This document shows positions 50,801-64,000 of a DNA stretch of 64,000 nt, one piece after another. The DNA is from Purshia tridentata (taxonomy: Eukaryota; Streptophyta; Magnoliopsida; Rosales; Rosaceae). The position numbers and the translations under genes are program-made. The notes beneath the pieces were generated by a model, which was not told the DNA's origin, did no database searches, and saw nothing but the letters and a program-made list of their open reading frames with translations. Each line of letters begins with the position of its first letter. Position 1 is the first letter of the stretch. The stretch is taken from positions 6,921 through 70,920 of the forward strand of contig QANT01004997.1 of assembly GCA_003254885.1 (NCBI GenBank), given 5' to 3'.

Positions 50801-52043
50801 AGTACCAAGAAATAACAATGCATCCAAATACTATGATTGGAGTTAAAAAATATCAAATTCTATAACATGCCAGTATGCCACAATGCCCAAGGAACAAGGG
50901 AAAATAAACAAGTACCAATATTCAAAGCTTAAACTTTCATGGAAATTTTTTCACAAAGAAAATGACTTCAAACTAGAAATGATATGTAGCATCCACCAAA
51001 TGACCAAATGACCAAATGACTAAGTTACGGGCAACTGGCTAGGAGAATTTATGCAAAGCTTTGGCTTTATCAATATCACCATCACCATGGCTACATTTTG
51101 CATTTGGTGTGCTTGATGGAGTTTCCTTTCAACGAATCATATACTCACTGTTTATTTTACTTTCCTAACCAACCAAAAGAAGGGGTATGCGGGATTAGAA
51201 AAGCAGCACACGAAAGGGGCATATTTTTTTGAGACCCGATTAAAATTTACTGAAGTGAAGAGATGATCAGACATCACCCAAGTAAATGATCATAAACCAA
51301 ACACATACACAGGACATGAGTTCCTGAAATTTTTCATCTATTTTCCTAGCAACCAAATACAAAATAATTTCTTCTACAAATTCTCAGTAGGAAAAGACAA
51401 TGGAAAGACCCCTTCATGGCATTTCCTTTATATTGGAAGGTGAGGAACTCCGAACTGATCCCAAAAGTTTTATCTTGTTAACATTTAAATTTTGATAAAA
51501 ATGGTTTTCCGGTAAAGATTGAAACTTGGCTTTTTTTTTTTTACTCCTGTATTGATTCTTTTTTGTTCCTCCACTTCCTCAGCAACCAAACAGATACACA
51601 TCAATTAAATATTAAGAAAAAATTCCCACTTTTATGGCAGGCCCCATTCAGGCACCAAGAGATAAATAGATCAAAAGTAGCACTATAAGCTCGCTATTAA
51701 AAACCAAATGGGGATATTTTCCTGAATGGTTTTTGTTCCAGAATACAAAATATTCAGATAACTCTATTATCATCGCTTTAAAGGCACTTTCTTAGCAACC
51801 AAACAGAGGAACAATAAAAAACATAACTTCTCCTTTAGCAACTAATAATTAAAATAAAAAGGGTTGGGGACTTACTCTGATGGGTTGGGTGAGGTCAGGG
51901 AGTTGGAACCGGAGCTCAAATGTTGGGTGGGCCTCCTTGTCAAGCTCAAGCTCTTTGCGAAGCATGGCCATACTGTTGTACACGTCCCCAAATACCCCAC
52001 TGTACTTCTTCTCCTTCTTCAGAGACTGTGATTCAAATGCCAT
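47820..52043 (-). CDS. BTL1: Mitochondrial carrier, adenine nucleotide transporter BTL1 type
   Basis: Exons 52043-51876, 50714-50620, 49491-49158, 48827-48590 and 48070-47820 join in phase to 361 residues. Three carrier repeats are present, each with the P-x-[DE]-x-x-[KR] signature: APLETIRTR, HPLEVLKDR and FPLEVARKR. Other conserved pieces are GEFLSGALAGAMTKAVLAPL, GLWAGNAVNMIRIIPTQAIE, CYAGLSPTLIGMLPYSTCYY and LYRGWGASCLKVMPSSGITW. The IRIIPTQAIEF and MPSSGITWMFYE blocks fit the Brittle1-like/ADP-ATP branch, as in Arabidopsis BTL1 (recalled AT3G20240). Six membrane helices are expected. An in-frame ATG 11 codons upstream (52076) is possible, but MAFESQS fits better. Transport substrate is inferred from family only. 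Confidence 0.92.
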
Positions 52044-54589
52044 GCTTTTGCTTATCAGAATCATACACACCCCCAAAGAATAAATATTTAATCAAACCCA
52101 GTTATTTGTATTGAAAAAAAAATATACTTCCAATAGAATATGCAAAACTTTTTTATGCTTAGATTCTTATTGAATAAAGCTTGGTATCTTTATAAACAAT
52201 AAAAACACAGACAGAGAGATGGGTTTGGAATTGACATGCCTGAGAGAGGGAGAGGGAGTTGGGTTTTGGGGACATTGATTTGAGAGAGATTTTTTTTTTG
52301 AGTTTTGGTTTTTTGCTTCCTTTTGAGACTTTTTGAGTCTTGGCCTTCGGATTTTTTTGTGAAACGTTTTTGTTGTATTGGTTCTCACTTCTCACTTCCT
52401 AGGGTTGGCTGTGGTATTCTTTTGAGCTCGGCCACCTCCCACTTGCAATGCAACTCTGCCCTCGGTTCCTGAGACCCGCCAGAATGAGAGAGAAACCAAA
52501 AAGTGCAAAAAAAAAAAAAGAGGGAAAAAGNAAAGTGGGAAAAAGGTGTGCCCTAGATTATATCCAAAATTACCTTTTTTATTTAATTACGTTTTAATAT
52601 AAGACTTAAGTACTAAATCTCTTTTTTTTGACCAAAAAAAAATGCTTAATTCTAAAACTATAACATCTCTTTCGTTTTTCTCTTTTTTGTTAAGAAACTA
52701 CCACATCTTTTTGGTTGAATTTGGTATGTGTTTTGAATATTGTTTTCTCTTCACATATAGCATTTATAATTTTTATGACTGTTTTTGAATTGCAATGAGT
52801 TTATATTTGAAAATGACTCATTAATGCATAACCAAAAAAAAAAAAATGACTCATTAATGTGTTACTTGAAATAGTCCTTGTTACATGGAATAAAAGACTA
52901 GCATAATAGAATACTTTTGTTTCTTAAATTAAGATTTTAGAATTTGGTCTTTGGTTATGTCCATATCTAGTTTTGGGCAATCATTTATTTGTTTGTAATT
53001 CTTTATTTAGTTGTATAGGTATTGTGCTTGTTTGGATAGATGTTGTAACGAAAGATCTAATAATTTTTACTAAATTTTAATATATCATCAGATCGTTGGC
53101 CAATTAACAGTTTTCACCGAGCTGAAGTATTATTTAAGTAGGTTACTAAATCAAAATAAAATATAATTTGATTAAGTATCAAATTTTGATATTCAAATAT
53201 GAGTCTCAGTACAATAATAAAAGACTCCTAAAAAATCACTATTTGATAATCTAAAATGGAAGACTCGTTAAATTCTACGTAGTGTATAAATAAAAGAAAA
53301 TATTTTAAAATTAGTTGACAAGGGATTTGCCAAAACACAACAAAAATCCAAGCTTTTTGGGTCACCTTCAGTCATTAAGATGGGCAAGAGTGCGAGAGCA
53401 TGCTATAGAACACACCTTTTTCGTTTTTCGTTTTTCGTTTTTTCCTTCTTTCTTGATAGGATACTTTCGCAAGTGACTAATTGGGACCATCTAAAAGACA
53501 CCTATAGAAAAAATGTGAGTGTTGAATGGGAGCCTTAAAAGCTTTGAACTTGTTGCTATCATCCAAAAGTTCACTTCCCACTTGTATAATGTCACTCTCT
53601 CTCTCTCTCTCTCTCAATATTCATTTTGTTTGTATTATGTAGTAATCTTACGTGAGAAATTAATCAATCCAAATGCAACTCACATAACTCAAAAGTAAAA
53701 CAGAACATGGGATCATTAAGGGTGCTAGTGTGGCATCAATTAAATCCTCTCTAAGAATTTGAAATGACTTATGAAGGTACAAATATTCATGCTATGGTGT
53801 TACCTCTTAACCTTGTATTCATATTCATAATCACCACCAACAATGAAGTGAAGACTACAAAAATTATAACCTTATATTCATATTCATGATCACCACCAAC
53901 TTAACCAAAATTGCATATTAATTGGATGAGACTTCATAACCAAAATTTCGTACATTTACTTACACATACATTCAAGTAAGATCCATGGTTATGCATGATT
54001 CAAACTATTCATGCCTTGCATGCCCCATTATCACCACAACATTTATTTTATTTATTTATTTATAAAGAGGTCAAAGAGATAGATAAATATTACATTAGAT
54101 ATGTGGTAAATGTTTGTTACTAGTGAAATTAAGAGTTTTCACCGTCAAAATACAAACATGTGTATACATCTATTATTTTTATCTTTTTTATTAGATGACA
54201 TATTATATGATAAAAATATAAACACGTAGAGGTAAGGCATATACATAAATTTTAGTTTTTTTTTCCAAGGCACACAAAAAGTAGGGGCCTTGTATGAAAA
54301 AAAATTAGGCCCAATAGGACAAGGACCATTAAAAGGTGGCATTTAAGGCCCAATGATTTTGCTTCTTCCTAAGCATCAAGGAGGCACAGGTGGCATTCGG
54401 TTTCTTCGACCAAGTGAACCCATAATACATATGCAATGCCTTTTCTTGTTCCTCTTCTTTCCCTCTATAATAAACTGTCTGAGTCTCTCTCTCCCTCTCT
54501 GTGATCTTTGGCTCTGTGCAAAAACCCTAGAAAACTGTAATAAAAACGAAACAACGGAAGCTTGTAGAGGCATTGAGGAAATAAGTTCA
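52044..54589. other. Divergent intergenic region between BTL1 and the SEN1-like gene
   Basis: Near BTL1, 52044-52450 is probably its 5' leader and promoter; a 78-codon ORF lies in it (52395-52159, minus). An N interrupts a purine run at 52531. A 65-bp near-perfect tandem duplication (CCTTRTATTCATATTCATRA, ATCACCACCAAC) lies at 53811-53902 and a (CT)n microsatellite near 53593. At the right, CTCTATAATAAACT near 54463 is a likely TATA box for the SEN1-like gene, about 125 bp before its ATG. Confidence 0.55.
54455..54475 (+). promoter_or_regulatory. Likely TATA box of the SEN1-like gene
   Basis: CCCTCTATAATAAACTGTC is followed by a CT-rich stretch (GTCTCTCTCTCCCTCTCT) typical of plant 5' leaders. 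Position relative to the ATG at 54590 predicts a leader of about 90 nt. Confidence 0.45.
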
Positions 54590-57500
54590 ATGGCGAAGAA
54601 GCTGGCCACGAGAAGAGAGCTGTTGGACCGCTGGAGAGGCATTGAGGAAGAAGCAGACGAAGACGATGATCGCATTAATTCCTCTAAACGACACCTTCTC
54701 CACCAGAACAAAGAGCAATGGTATTCTCTGTATCTCTCTCTCTCTCTCTCTCACAGTCTCACTTCGTTTTAATTCGACCTTCAGAAGCTTTGTTTTTGCT
54801 TTTGAAAGCGAACAAAGTACTTTGGAAATGCTAAACAACTAAAATGAACATGATCATTCATTTTACTTATTGTTCTTGATGGTTTTTCTTGGGTTAGATT
54901 ACAACAGTAAATATCAGAACTGAATTTAATGGCAGCAATGCTGAATTTGATTTGTAGCTTAAGAAATGGGAGGGTGTGAAAGATGGAAAATGTGATGAAT
55001 TGTAAGTGGAGAGAAGAAAATAGAGAAAAGAGAGAGTACTTATTTAGTATGTTACACTAGGCCTTGGCATTGTGACATTGTTGTTTTGTTATATGTATGA
55101 TATATTTATGTATGATAATTAGTTGACTGCGGTCTCTGTGTATTTGTTTATTTTTAACTTTAGTATCCAATGTTTTCATTGTGTGTCAGGTTTGCGGATG
55201 CATTTAATTTCTTGATTTGTTTGCCGAAAGAGAATCATATTTGGTGTGAGTCTTGGGATTTAATGGGGCCTCTTCTGGAGACTTTTTACAACTACTTCAA
55301 AGATGAGAATTGTGATTCCCCACTTCGACAACTATGGAGGAGAATCTCTGAGGAAATGCGGCAGTGCATCCAGTGCATTTCCCAACACTATCAAGCCCAA
55401 GAGATGTATAGCGTGGAGTATGAATGCAGTTCTATTGGCCCTCTTCTGGATGTTTTGAGAAGTCTTGATGAGGAAAGGGTGACACAGCACTTGAGAGAGA
55501 TAAATACTAAATTAGCTCGAAAAGAATATGATCCTGCCCATGATAATTCTGAAGTAGTTAGTGTCATGTATGAGGTATATAGATGTTCTCTTTTAATATT
55601 CTTTTTATGTACTTATTGCTTCTTAATAAATTTATCATTGTATTCATTAAAAACTGTTATTCATACCTTTTTTTTTTTACATTTTCAATATATTGTATAA
55701 TGCTTACCAAACGGTGTTAATTAAATAATTGGAAAATTCATGCCAACAGTGGAATTGTATGTCATAAGAGTCACGTCTGGGTGGAATTCTATTTCTGGTT
55801 CGATGACACAAATGTGCAATAATGGGATTATATCATTGAAATCCTTTGATCTCATCACAGGCTAGTCTAAATAGGCTTTTGGAAAATGTACACTTTTCTT
55901 AATCCAATAATTCGTCCCACCTCCCCCTTTCTTTATTTGTTTTCTACTTTGAGTAGAAGCCCTTTGAGGAATGACCTCTGATTCCTGTTTCTTCTTCATT
56001 CTTTTTTGTTCTGTTGATGATTCAATGAATTTTGAGCAATGCTAAAATTTTCTTCCTTTGATTTATAAATTTTATTTTTAATTTTTCCTGTTTGTGCTTT
56101 TATTGTTTATTTTTAATACTCCTTCTGGGAAGTCAGTGTGATTGAAAAACATTACTTATGTTGACATAGACACGTGAAAGCCTATTTTTTGTTAGGAGAG
56201 GATTAAGGACAGGAAGACTCTATCAGTTTATACTGTTTTGAAGTTTACTAGTGTATTTAATTGATTTAGTATTTCCTATAGTTTCAATAAAAATTTCCAT
56301 GTTATTAAGCAAATTTCTATCATTTTTGTTAAATTTTACCAATATTTCCATCAATATCAACATATTTGTCGATATTTCCATGAATTGGGACAATCAGTAT
56401 TTCTATCGACGTTGACATTTTCTTTCTTATATGTTTGCATCTAACTATATATTATATTTTCTTTTAAACTTTCTGATTAGAATTGACTGAGGCTCGTTCG
56501 TTCAATTCGTTTACAGGTTCTAATGTTTCCTGCTCTGTTGGATGATGAGTCCTTATTCACTGAGTTTGAAAAATTTATTGAAGCTGTTGATAATATGCAT
56601 GAACTGGCTTTGGGTGGACAACAACAGTTTCCGGTATTTTGTTGGTAGATTTGTTTCATTGTTTGCTTAAATGGCTTCAGTTTTTCTTTTCATCTTAAAA
56701 AGTGAAGCTGTTTTCTGTCAGGGTGTTTATGCATTATTTTTCTTCAAAAGAAGAGTGCGCTCTGTTGGTCATCGTTTAGCTGGTTCTATGGGAAAATTGA
56801 GGTACTGTTTCTGGATATTATACTGGTGTCTGTTGGCTTGATCTCGAGTATTAATACTTGTGATCAGATAATTATGCTAATAATCTGGTGTTGTTTTTGG
56901 GTTTTCATCAGGCCTCCCCCAATCCCTTCCCAATCTCACATTTTGGCTTGACACTGTTATTGTTATTGGCTACTAATATAACTACTAACATTCTAAAACT
57001 ACTTTAAAAAGATTATTAGGGCTTCGTGTGTGAACTGTTGCCTTTTTGCTTTAGGGAAAAATTTACCAGTGCCTGCGACCCCAGAAAAGTTACAATGCAG
57101 GGAGAGTGATGAAAATATCTTGAAATGGGTCATGTTTGCACCATGGAACAAAATTAACAGAAAATTTGATGGTTAAATTGCAAGTTTTTCAAAATTTAAG
57201 GGGTGTACAAACCAATTTTTTTTTCTAGGGGAAAGAGTGCAACACAGCCTATAGTTCAGGGGGTGCATTGCTATATTTTTCGCTCTGTTTTATCAATATA
57301 TGTGTTTTGGAATGCTTTCTGTTTCATCTCTTATTGTAATTTTGTTTGTGCATTTTATTTTCATTCTCATTCTTTTTTTGCATAGGAGAGCGACAGACTT
57401 GGAACCCTTGCAGCCTTTACTTAAAAAATTCATTAGCTTCTTGGAGACAGAAGTGTTACCATCAACTTTGAAAACTTCAAGGCCCAGAGTGCAGCTGGAA

Positions 57501-60500
57501 CGTATGTCCATATGGCTTGGAATCAAATCACTGTAGGAACTTCTTGTTAAAATTATTCATTATCAACAAGTATTTTTCTTTTTCAGTTTTGTTGCTAATG
57601 GTGGTTTTGTGTGTTTTATGAAGGCTTGGGTTTTTAGAACCTCCAGCTTTTGAAGAAGGGATATTAGAACGCTATCCTATTTTTCTTGATATTGTACTCA
57701 ACCATATTAGTGGTGATTCATCAGAGTTCTCTCATGCAGTTACTTGCTTGAGAATACTCTTTGAAATGCTTGGTACGCACCTTTTCTTATTTTCCCATTA
57801 TATGTTGATATTCTGTTAAATACTGCTCAGACTTTTTCTTTATCATTGTGGCTTGGCTTAAGGTTGTAAGCTTTGGTTGAGATCTTCATTGTCTCCAAGC
57901 GTGATGCGCAATACTCTATTGGGTCAATGTTTTCATACTCGAAACGAGAAAAGCCATAAGGACATTTTTGATCTTTTTCAGCCTTTTCTACAGGCATGTC
58001 TGTGGTACATTCTGCAATTTTCATTTATAGTATTTTCTGACATCTTTTATATATTTTACATACTAGTAGTGGCCTTTCTGACTTTACTGATACATAGAAG
58101 TCCAATTTATGCAGTCTCTTGAAGCTTTGCAAGATGGGGAACATGAAAAGCAACGTAGAAATTTTCTCTATTTTCTCCTCTTTCAGGTGCCTGTGAGCAG
58201 TAACTTCAGTGCCTTAACGAGACAAAAAGCTTGTCAGGTTCTTATTTCTTCCTCTAGACTATCATATGGTATCTTGTGTGTAGCTATATTATGTATCATG
58301 TCATTATTATAATAAGACTTAACATTTTCTGGTATACCTGCTTTATTTATGGCAACTTTGTATTTTCAGATAGCCCTTCTTATTGTGCATCGAGGTTACA
58401 CGATGAACCCACCCTGCCCTCCTTTTGAATGTGCACATATGTGGTATGTGATTTATGTATGATTTATTTGATACATGTGTGGAGGCCCTTTTTTTAGCAT
58501 GGACTAGGTGATCTGGTGACAAAACAAGTGACAGAAATTTGTTTATGCTTCTACTTTTCTGTTTGCAATATGTATTTCTCACCTTTAGTTTTTGCCGCAA
58601 TATTATGGTAAACTATAGGAGGGAATAGGGGAGACTTCAACTTTAAAAAATTTTCCTGGGGTTGAGTGTTGCTAGCAAATATAGTTTCTCTCGCCATGTT
58701 AACTATTAAATATTGATACAGGCAAATTTCTACTAATGCTCTTCCTTATTTTATTTTATATGTTTTATTAGCATGAATATTCTTTCTAAGGGCTTATGAA
58801 GTGAATTTATAGTAACATTTAGCAATTTATGCATATAGGTTGGCTCAATCACTTTGCTGTTTTATGCTTAATCTGTTTGTATTTGACAGGGGCCCTTCTC
58901 TTGTGTCATCCCTGAAGGATTCTTCGCTTCACAGTTCTCTAAGACAACCTGCCTTTGATCTCATACAAACTATCATGGTGTCTGATGCTGCTGCGTTAAT
59001 AAGCTCTATGCTGAATACCCACCCACCCCTGGGTTGTGAAAGAAGCATGTCTTATGAGTTGAATGATGGAGATGATGATGGGCTTCCATTTGCTGTGGAT
59101 GCTGAAGAGAAGGATAATAGTTCTTGGAGTGAATTTAGTATACAGAGTAAAATTACATGTAGGGAATTTAGAGAGTGGATGTGCATTCCAATTTTATGGA
59201 CTGAGGTCCTTGTTGAGATCAATCCATCAGTCCTTCCTATATCATTTTCCAAGGCCGTTTTCTGGACGCGATCACGTTTTTCTATGGTAGAAACTGAGAC
59301 TGGTGCAGAAATGGCTTGTCCAGTCAGAACTTGGCTTTCGTCCTCTGCTACAGAAATATCTGCAACCTTTGGGTGGAAGGTTCCTACTGGTTCTGACGAT
59401 GGTGGAGATGGGAAGGAGTCAAAGAACTCGATAAAAGTCTCAACAATGCCTCTTCCTTTAACACGAGCATTCAATAGGTTTTTGTCATTTCATTGATTCT
59501 TCTTAAATTTTTTACTTTTTATATATTTCTTTGCTATAATTTCTATTTTCTGTAGAGCCTTCTAATAATAACATGGGTGGTGTGCTACAGGTTGACAGCA
59601 CATTTTGTGGTTCAAGTAGGGCAGGGAGAACTTCGTAAGCAGTGGACTTGGGAACCAAGGATGAGTGAAAGCTTGATCCTTTCACTTATAGATCCTAATG
59701 ATGTAATTATTTCATTTGAAATAATTTCAAGATAAAAAAACTGAATATACATATATGCCTTAGATGTTATTTCATTTTAACTCATAAAATTATCATTTAA
59801 TATTTGCTTAAGTTTGCAATTTACATATTGGGACTTTTTATGTTTTGCTAATAACATGAAATATGTGATGCAGGATGTGAGGCAATTTGGAAAGTGTATG
59901 TTGGAACAGGTTTCCAATACACGGGGTCTTGCTTGTGGTTTGAAGTTCCTATGTTCTTATGGACCTTCGTTGTCTGCTATCTTTTTGGGCTTCAGACATG
60001 CTGTGAAACTGGTAATTCTTATTTTATTTATTTTGAAAAGAAAACTGGTAATACTTATGTTCAGCAGCATTTAGTCCACTCTATGTGTCCGTCTGTTTAG
60101 CATATAACTAAGCTCATGCATTAAATTTTAAATTAACTAGTTATCTGGATATTATTTGAGCTTATAAAAAGTGGTCTACTTTGTTTACTTTGCATTTTTT
60201 GATTGGGCAAGAGATGCTACAATATTATCACCTGTTCTGTTCAGATAAATGGGTATACTTCTCTTAATTAGAAAGTGAAGTCTTTTAGGTCGTTAATTAG
60301 AAATAGCAACCTACATGTTAGTGATGTCTGAGCTTAGGTACAGTCATATGTTTTCTGGAATAATTATCCTTATTGTGATGTTCTTTGCCTATGTTCTTAT
60401 GCAACTAAAATCTTGTTTCATTTTTCCAGGTCCAACTGGATACTGTTTTATTAAAGTTTCAGACTCTACATCATTTTTTCTTTGTTCTTCGCAAACTACT

Positions 60501-63500
60501 TAATGAAGGGGATCCATCTGCTGTAGATTTTACGGAAAATTTATCTGACCACTCAAATATGACAAAATTCTCTTCCCATGGTGGATTTCTTAGGCAGCCA
60601 GTCTTTGATTCATTGGCTCTTAATGTCGATGGGAATTCGTCTAATGTTGACTCAAATTTACTGGAAAGATTCTGTTACTTGCTATCAGAAACTGTATGGC
60701 CTTCTATCTGCAAGTGCTTATTAGAAGGAAAAGCATTTATTGATTACAGTATTTGTCAGGTAGTGTTTCTAATTGTAAATGATAAGTCTTTTTTCCTTAT
60801 TCATATAATGAACACAACTTTTTTGTTTGTACGTATGGGTACTACTAGCATTTTTCCCCTTTGCGTAGGTGGTGGGGTAACTTATTAGATGAAGTAAAAT
60901 AATTGTACACTCTCCCTTAATCTATATCTCTCTGTCTCTTTGTGTGTGCATGCGTGCTTGTACACACTCACTTTAGTATGTTTGATTTATCCTGAGTATT
61001 GATTCTAAGTAGTTTTAAGTGCTATAGGGGTTGAATAATCCTTAAGGAAATAAAAGAAGAAAACAGGACCTCAGCTTCTGTGATGCATTATGGCTATGTT
61101 TTAAGCAGGAATTCTTAATCCTTTTTGCTATATTTTGTTTCAGATGACTTGTGTCCGCATACTCGAGATCATCCCTAGTGTGTTTGAAAGACTATACTCT
61201 TTATGTTATAAACAGTCAGGGATTTCTGGGAAAGTGGAAAATACATATGACTTTTCGTGGCTTCATGATCTTATGGATTGGGGGAAGTCATCACTTAAAG
61301 TTGTAGTTATATACTGGAAACGAACAATTACCTCTTTGCTGAAATTGCTGAAAGGGTTGTGCAACAGTACTATTGCATCGACAATCGGCATCATTGAAAA
61401 TCTCATTTCTCGAGGTGAGCTTTCATATTGAAACACACTGAGGCAAAACAAAAATATCACTATCTTGCAATGGTCTTTTTGTTTTTTTGTTTTTTTCCCC
61501 CTTTTGTCAAAGCAATGACTGTTTTTCATTATTAAAAGTAACATGTTTTGATGTGTTATGCCTTTTAAATCTAGATTGTGTTTCCATTGATGAGTTGATG
61601 GAACAAGTGTCATGCCTTTCTGTTTCCTTATCAAAGGAAGCTTCTTCTAGTATGGGAAAGACCAACCTCCATTCAAATGCTTTGCTTCCTGAAGACTTAT
61701 CTTTTGAGAAGAAGTATTCAGCTCCTGATGTGCAACCCTTGTCCATCGAGGATCCAGATGTTCAAATGCTGCGCTCACCAATTGTGGATAACAGAAAGCA
61801 TAGGGATAATATGATTGTCCTTTCTGATGATGAAACTGAAGTAGTTTCACCCAGTGAGGTAGTTTTATCTGATACTAAGATGAGTCAGTGCTTGATGGGT
61901 GGCAAGACAGCGGCTTCTACTGTTGATCAAAGCACTTCATATACTGAACCTTTGAAGAAGAAGGTTTCTGGTGCTGACACTTCCAAGAATTTTTTGAAGG
62001 CTATCCAGAAAAGAGGTGCTACAGATGGTTCTGGCCTTGCTTCTCAGAAACAGGATTTTGATAGATCAAGAGGAAAACCGGCACCTGTTTCTTTTCTGAA
62101 ATCAAAAGATCTAGAAGATAGTAGGAAAGAAATAATCCCTGAATGCAATGAGAATGATCCTTTTAAATTCCAGGATAGAGTTAATTTGAATAACTCATCT
62201 GATGATGCTGTCAGTTCCAAAAAGTTGAATCAAGCTTGCAACAATATGGTCTTGAAAGCAGGTGACACTCTAATGAAAGAGATAGTATGCGATGCTGTAG
62301 AAGATCATTTGGAGTCTGCTCTCAATTCAGTTAGACGTCAGCAGTCATTTGTGGCAAAGCCAAGCATTTCTGCTCCTAAGCGACAACTTATTCAGCTTAA
62401 ACCATCTGTTGCAAATAGGCATGGCCATGTACATAGGATGGAAGCTCGAGTGAAAAGGTTCAAGCCGCCAAGGCTTGATGAATGGTATAGACCTATCTTA
62501 GAATTAGATTACTTTAAACTGGTAGGGGTAGCATCTGCAAGTGACAATGAGGTACATAAAGTTTCAAATTTAAAGGAGGTTCCTGTGCATTTCCAATCAC
62601 CTGAACAGTATGTTGGAATTTTTTGTCCATTGGTTCTGGAGGAGTTTAAAGCACAGTTACATAGTTCGTTTCTAGAAATGTCTTCATGGGAAGAGATGTA
62701 TTTTGGCAGTTTGTCAGTGCTCTCAGTTGAAAGAATTGATGAATTTCATCTTGTTCGCTTTGCTCATGATGTCAATGATTCTACAGCATCAAACAGCTTC
62801 TCAGAAAATGACCTTGTATTGCTAACGAAAGAGCCCCCACAAAAATCTTTTCATGATGTTCATATGCTTGGAAAGGTATTCCTTCATATTTTGTCATGCA
62901 ACTAATTAAAAGTATTTTATTTTCTGTCATGGATGTGGCTTTATTCCAAATTGACGTACTTAACTTTGGTTGTAAGTTGTCCAATTCTATATGAAGTGAT
63001 ATATAAGTTTCAATAGCAATCTGGATCCTGCTTAATCTGCTGATGAATTTGGATTTACTTAACTTTTAATTCTCCACTGACATTTATAAATTGATGCTTT
63101 TTTACTCCATGAAGATTGAAATCTTCTTAATTCATTGAATTACTTTTAAATTTAATCACTTATGAGTGCGCAGAAGTGTTATAAATATGTGTTTTGTTTT
63201 GACTGCAGATGCTTCTAAAGGGAGCTACGTCTATGCCATGGAATTTTGTTTATTTTCTATGTGAAAGTTGACCGCCTTGAATGACTTCTGGCTCCATATT
63301 TATGCACTCATAGTCATAATATGTGTAAATTTTTTTTAAGAGTATTCATAATATATATAAAATCTTCACGATGTTTTCCAAATTCCTTAGATGTTCTATT
63401 AAATAATCTATATGTTCTCAGGTGGAGAGGCGCGAGAGAGACAATAAAAGAAGACTAAGTATACTACTCATCAGGTTCTATCTTCTGAATGGTACTAAAC

Positions 63501-64000
63501 GTTTACATCAAGCCAGAAGGAACCTTCTCGAACGTAGTAAATGGCACGCAAGCCGTGTTATGAATATTACATCTCAAGTTCGAGAATTTCAGGCATTATC
63601 GTCGATAAAGGATATTCCCTTACTTCCACTTATTTTGAAGCCTGACAATGATACTTGTGATTCTAGCGAAAGCAAGGAAGTAGATCTGAGTAAGCTTTCC
63701 CAACCGTTGCAGCGAATACTGAAGTCATCCTTTAATGAAAGTCAACTTCAGGCAATTAGCGTTGCTACTAGAAAACCTAAGCTGAAGAAAGATTTTGAAT
63801 TATCTCTTATTCAGGGTCCTCCAGGTTTGTGATTTACCTGGTCTAACTTTTAGCAGATCTAAAATATTATGTGATTATCATTTATTAATTGGGTTTAATT
63901 GCATCTATCATATATCTAGGTACTGGTAAGACAAGAACTATTGTGGCCATTGTCAGTGCTTTGCTTGCTTCCCCTTTACAGAAGACAGATTCTGGAAAAA
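54590..64000 (+). CDS. SEN1/senataxin-like SF1 helicase, 5' part (runs off the window)
   Basis: Exons 54590-54720, 55190-55574, 56517-56633, 56722-56801, 57386-57532, 57624-57772, 57863-57993, 58115-58237, 58370-58443, 58890-59477, 59591-59702, 59874-60011, 60430-60759, 61144-61414, 61575-62875, 63422-63824 and 63920 onward; all phases agree, giving about 1520 codons so far. The start MAKKLATRRELLDRWRGIEE and the long helical N-terminal region match the plant SEN1-like family (recalled AT1G16800, AT2G19120, AT4G30100). A Ser/acidic linker lies in exon 15. The UPF1-like core begins with QLQAISVATR (Q motif) and Walker A GPPGTGKTRT, split by an intron. Family members unwind RNA:DNA or RNA duplexes and act in transcription termination and R-loop control. 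The intron after exon 7 begins with GC. Motifs II-VI lie outside the window. Confidence 0.93.

Overview
This is plant nuclear DNA. The genes are split by many GT-AG introns, the intergenic DNA is AT-rich and carries small inverted-repeat transposons, and the proteins are plant-specific (a plastid NDH subunit, a RALF peptide, an RR-TZF zinc finger, and a TFIIIA gene with a 5S rRNA mimic in an intron). Gene content and compactness fit a eudicot, possibly a woody one. I cannot fix the species. Five isolated N bases suggest a draft assembly.

Layout. 0.4-5.7 kb (-): a 10-exon Golgi O-fucosyltransferase-like glycosyltransferase. 5.7-7.0 kb: shared divergent intergenic region with a 260-bp duplicated repeat. 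7.0-9.3 kb (+): transcription factor IIIA with nine C2H2 fingers; its second intron holds the 5S rRNA-mimic (P5SM) splicing switch. 10.2-11.6 kb (+): an organelle-type L18p/L5e-family protein. 12.1-13.3 kb (-): NdhT/CRRJ, the J-domain subunit of chloroplast NDH. 14.3-14.5 kb: a broken copy of a TFIIIA exon. 15.4-22.6 kb (-): a RanBPM homologue (SPRY-LisH-CTLH) of the GID/CTLH ubiquitin-ligase type. 22.6-28.8 kb: gene-free. 28.8-30.0 kb (-): an intronless RR-TZF CCCH zinc-finger gene with a clear TATA box. 30-46 kb: a repeat-rich desert containing a possible 3.5-kb inverted-terminal element (with a hairpin minisatellite and a decayed DHHC acyltransferase fragment), a fold-back element at 36 kb, a G-box-rich island at 38.7-39.15 kb and a 240-bp hairpin element at 41.7 kb. 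46.2-46.5 kb (-): a small RALF-like secreted peptide between two diverged direct repeats. 47.8-52.0 kb (-): a mitochondrial carrier of the BTL1 type. 54.6 kb to the end (+): the first 17 exons of a SEN1/senataxin-like SF1 helicase, cut by the window edge just after its Walker A motif.

The genes are unlinked housekeeping and regulatory loci rather than a pathway. The most informative element is the TFIIIA P5SM, an RNA that imitates the ligand of the protein encoded around it. Exon boundaries were placed by eye from splice consensus and reading-phase continuity; in the recognised multi-exon genes the phases add up across all junctions listed.
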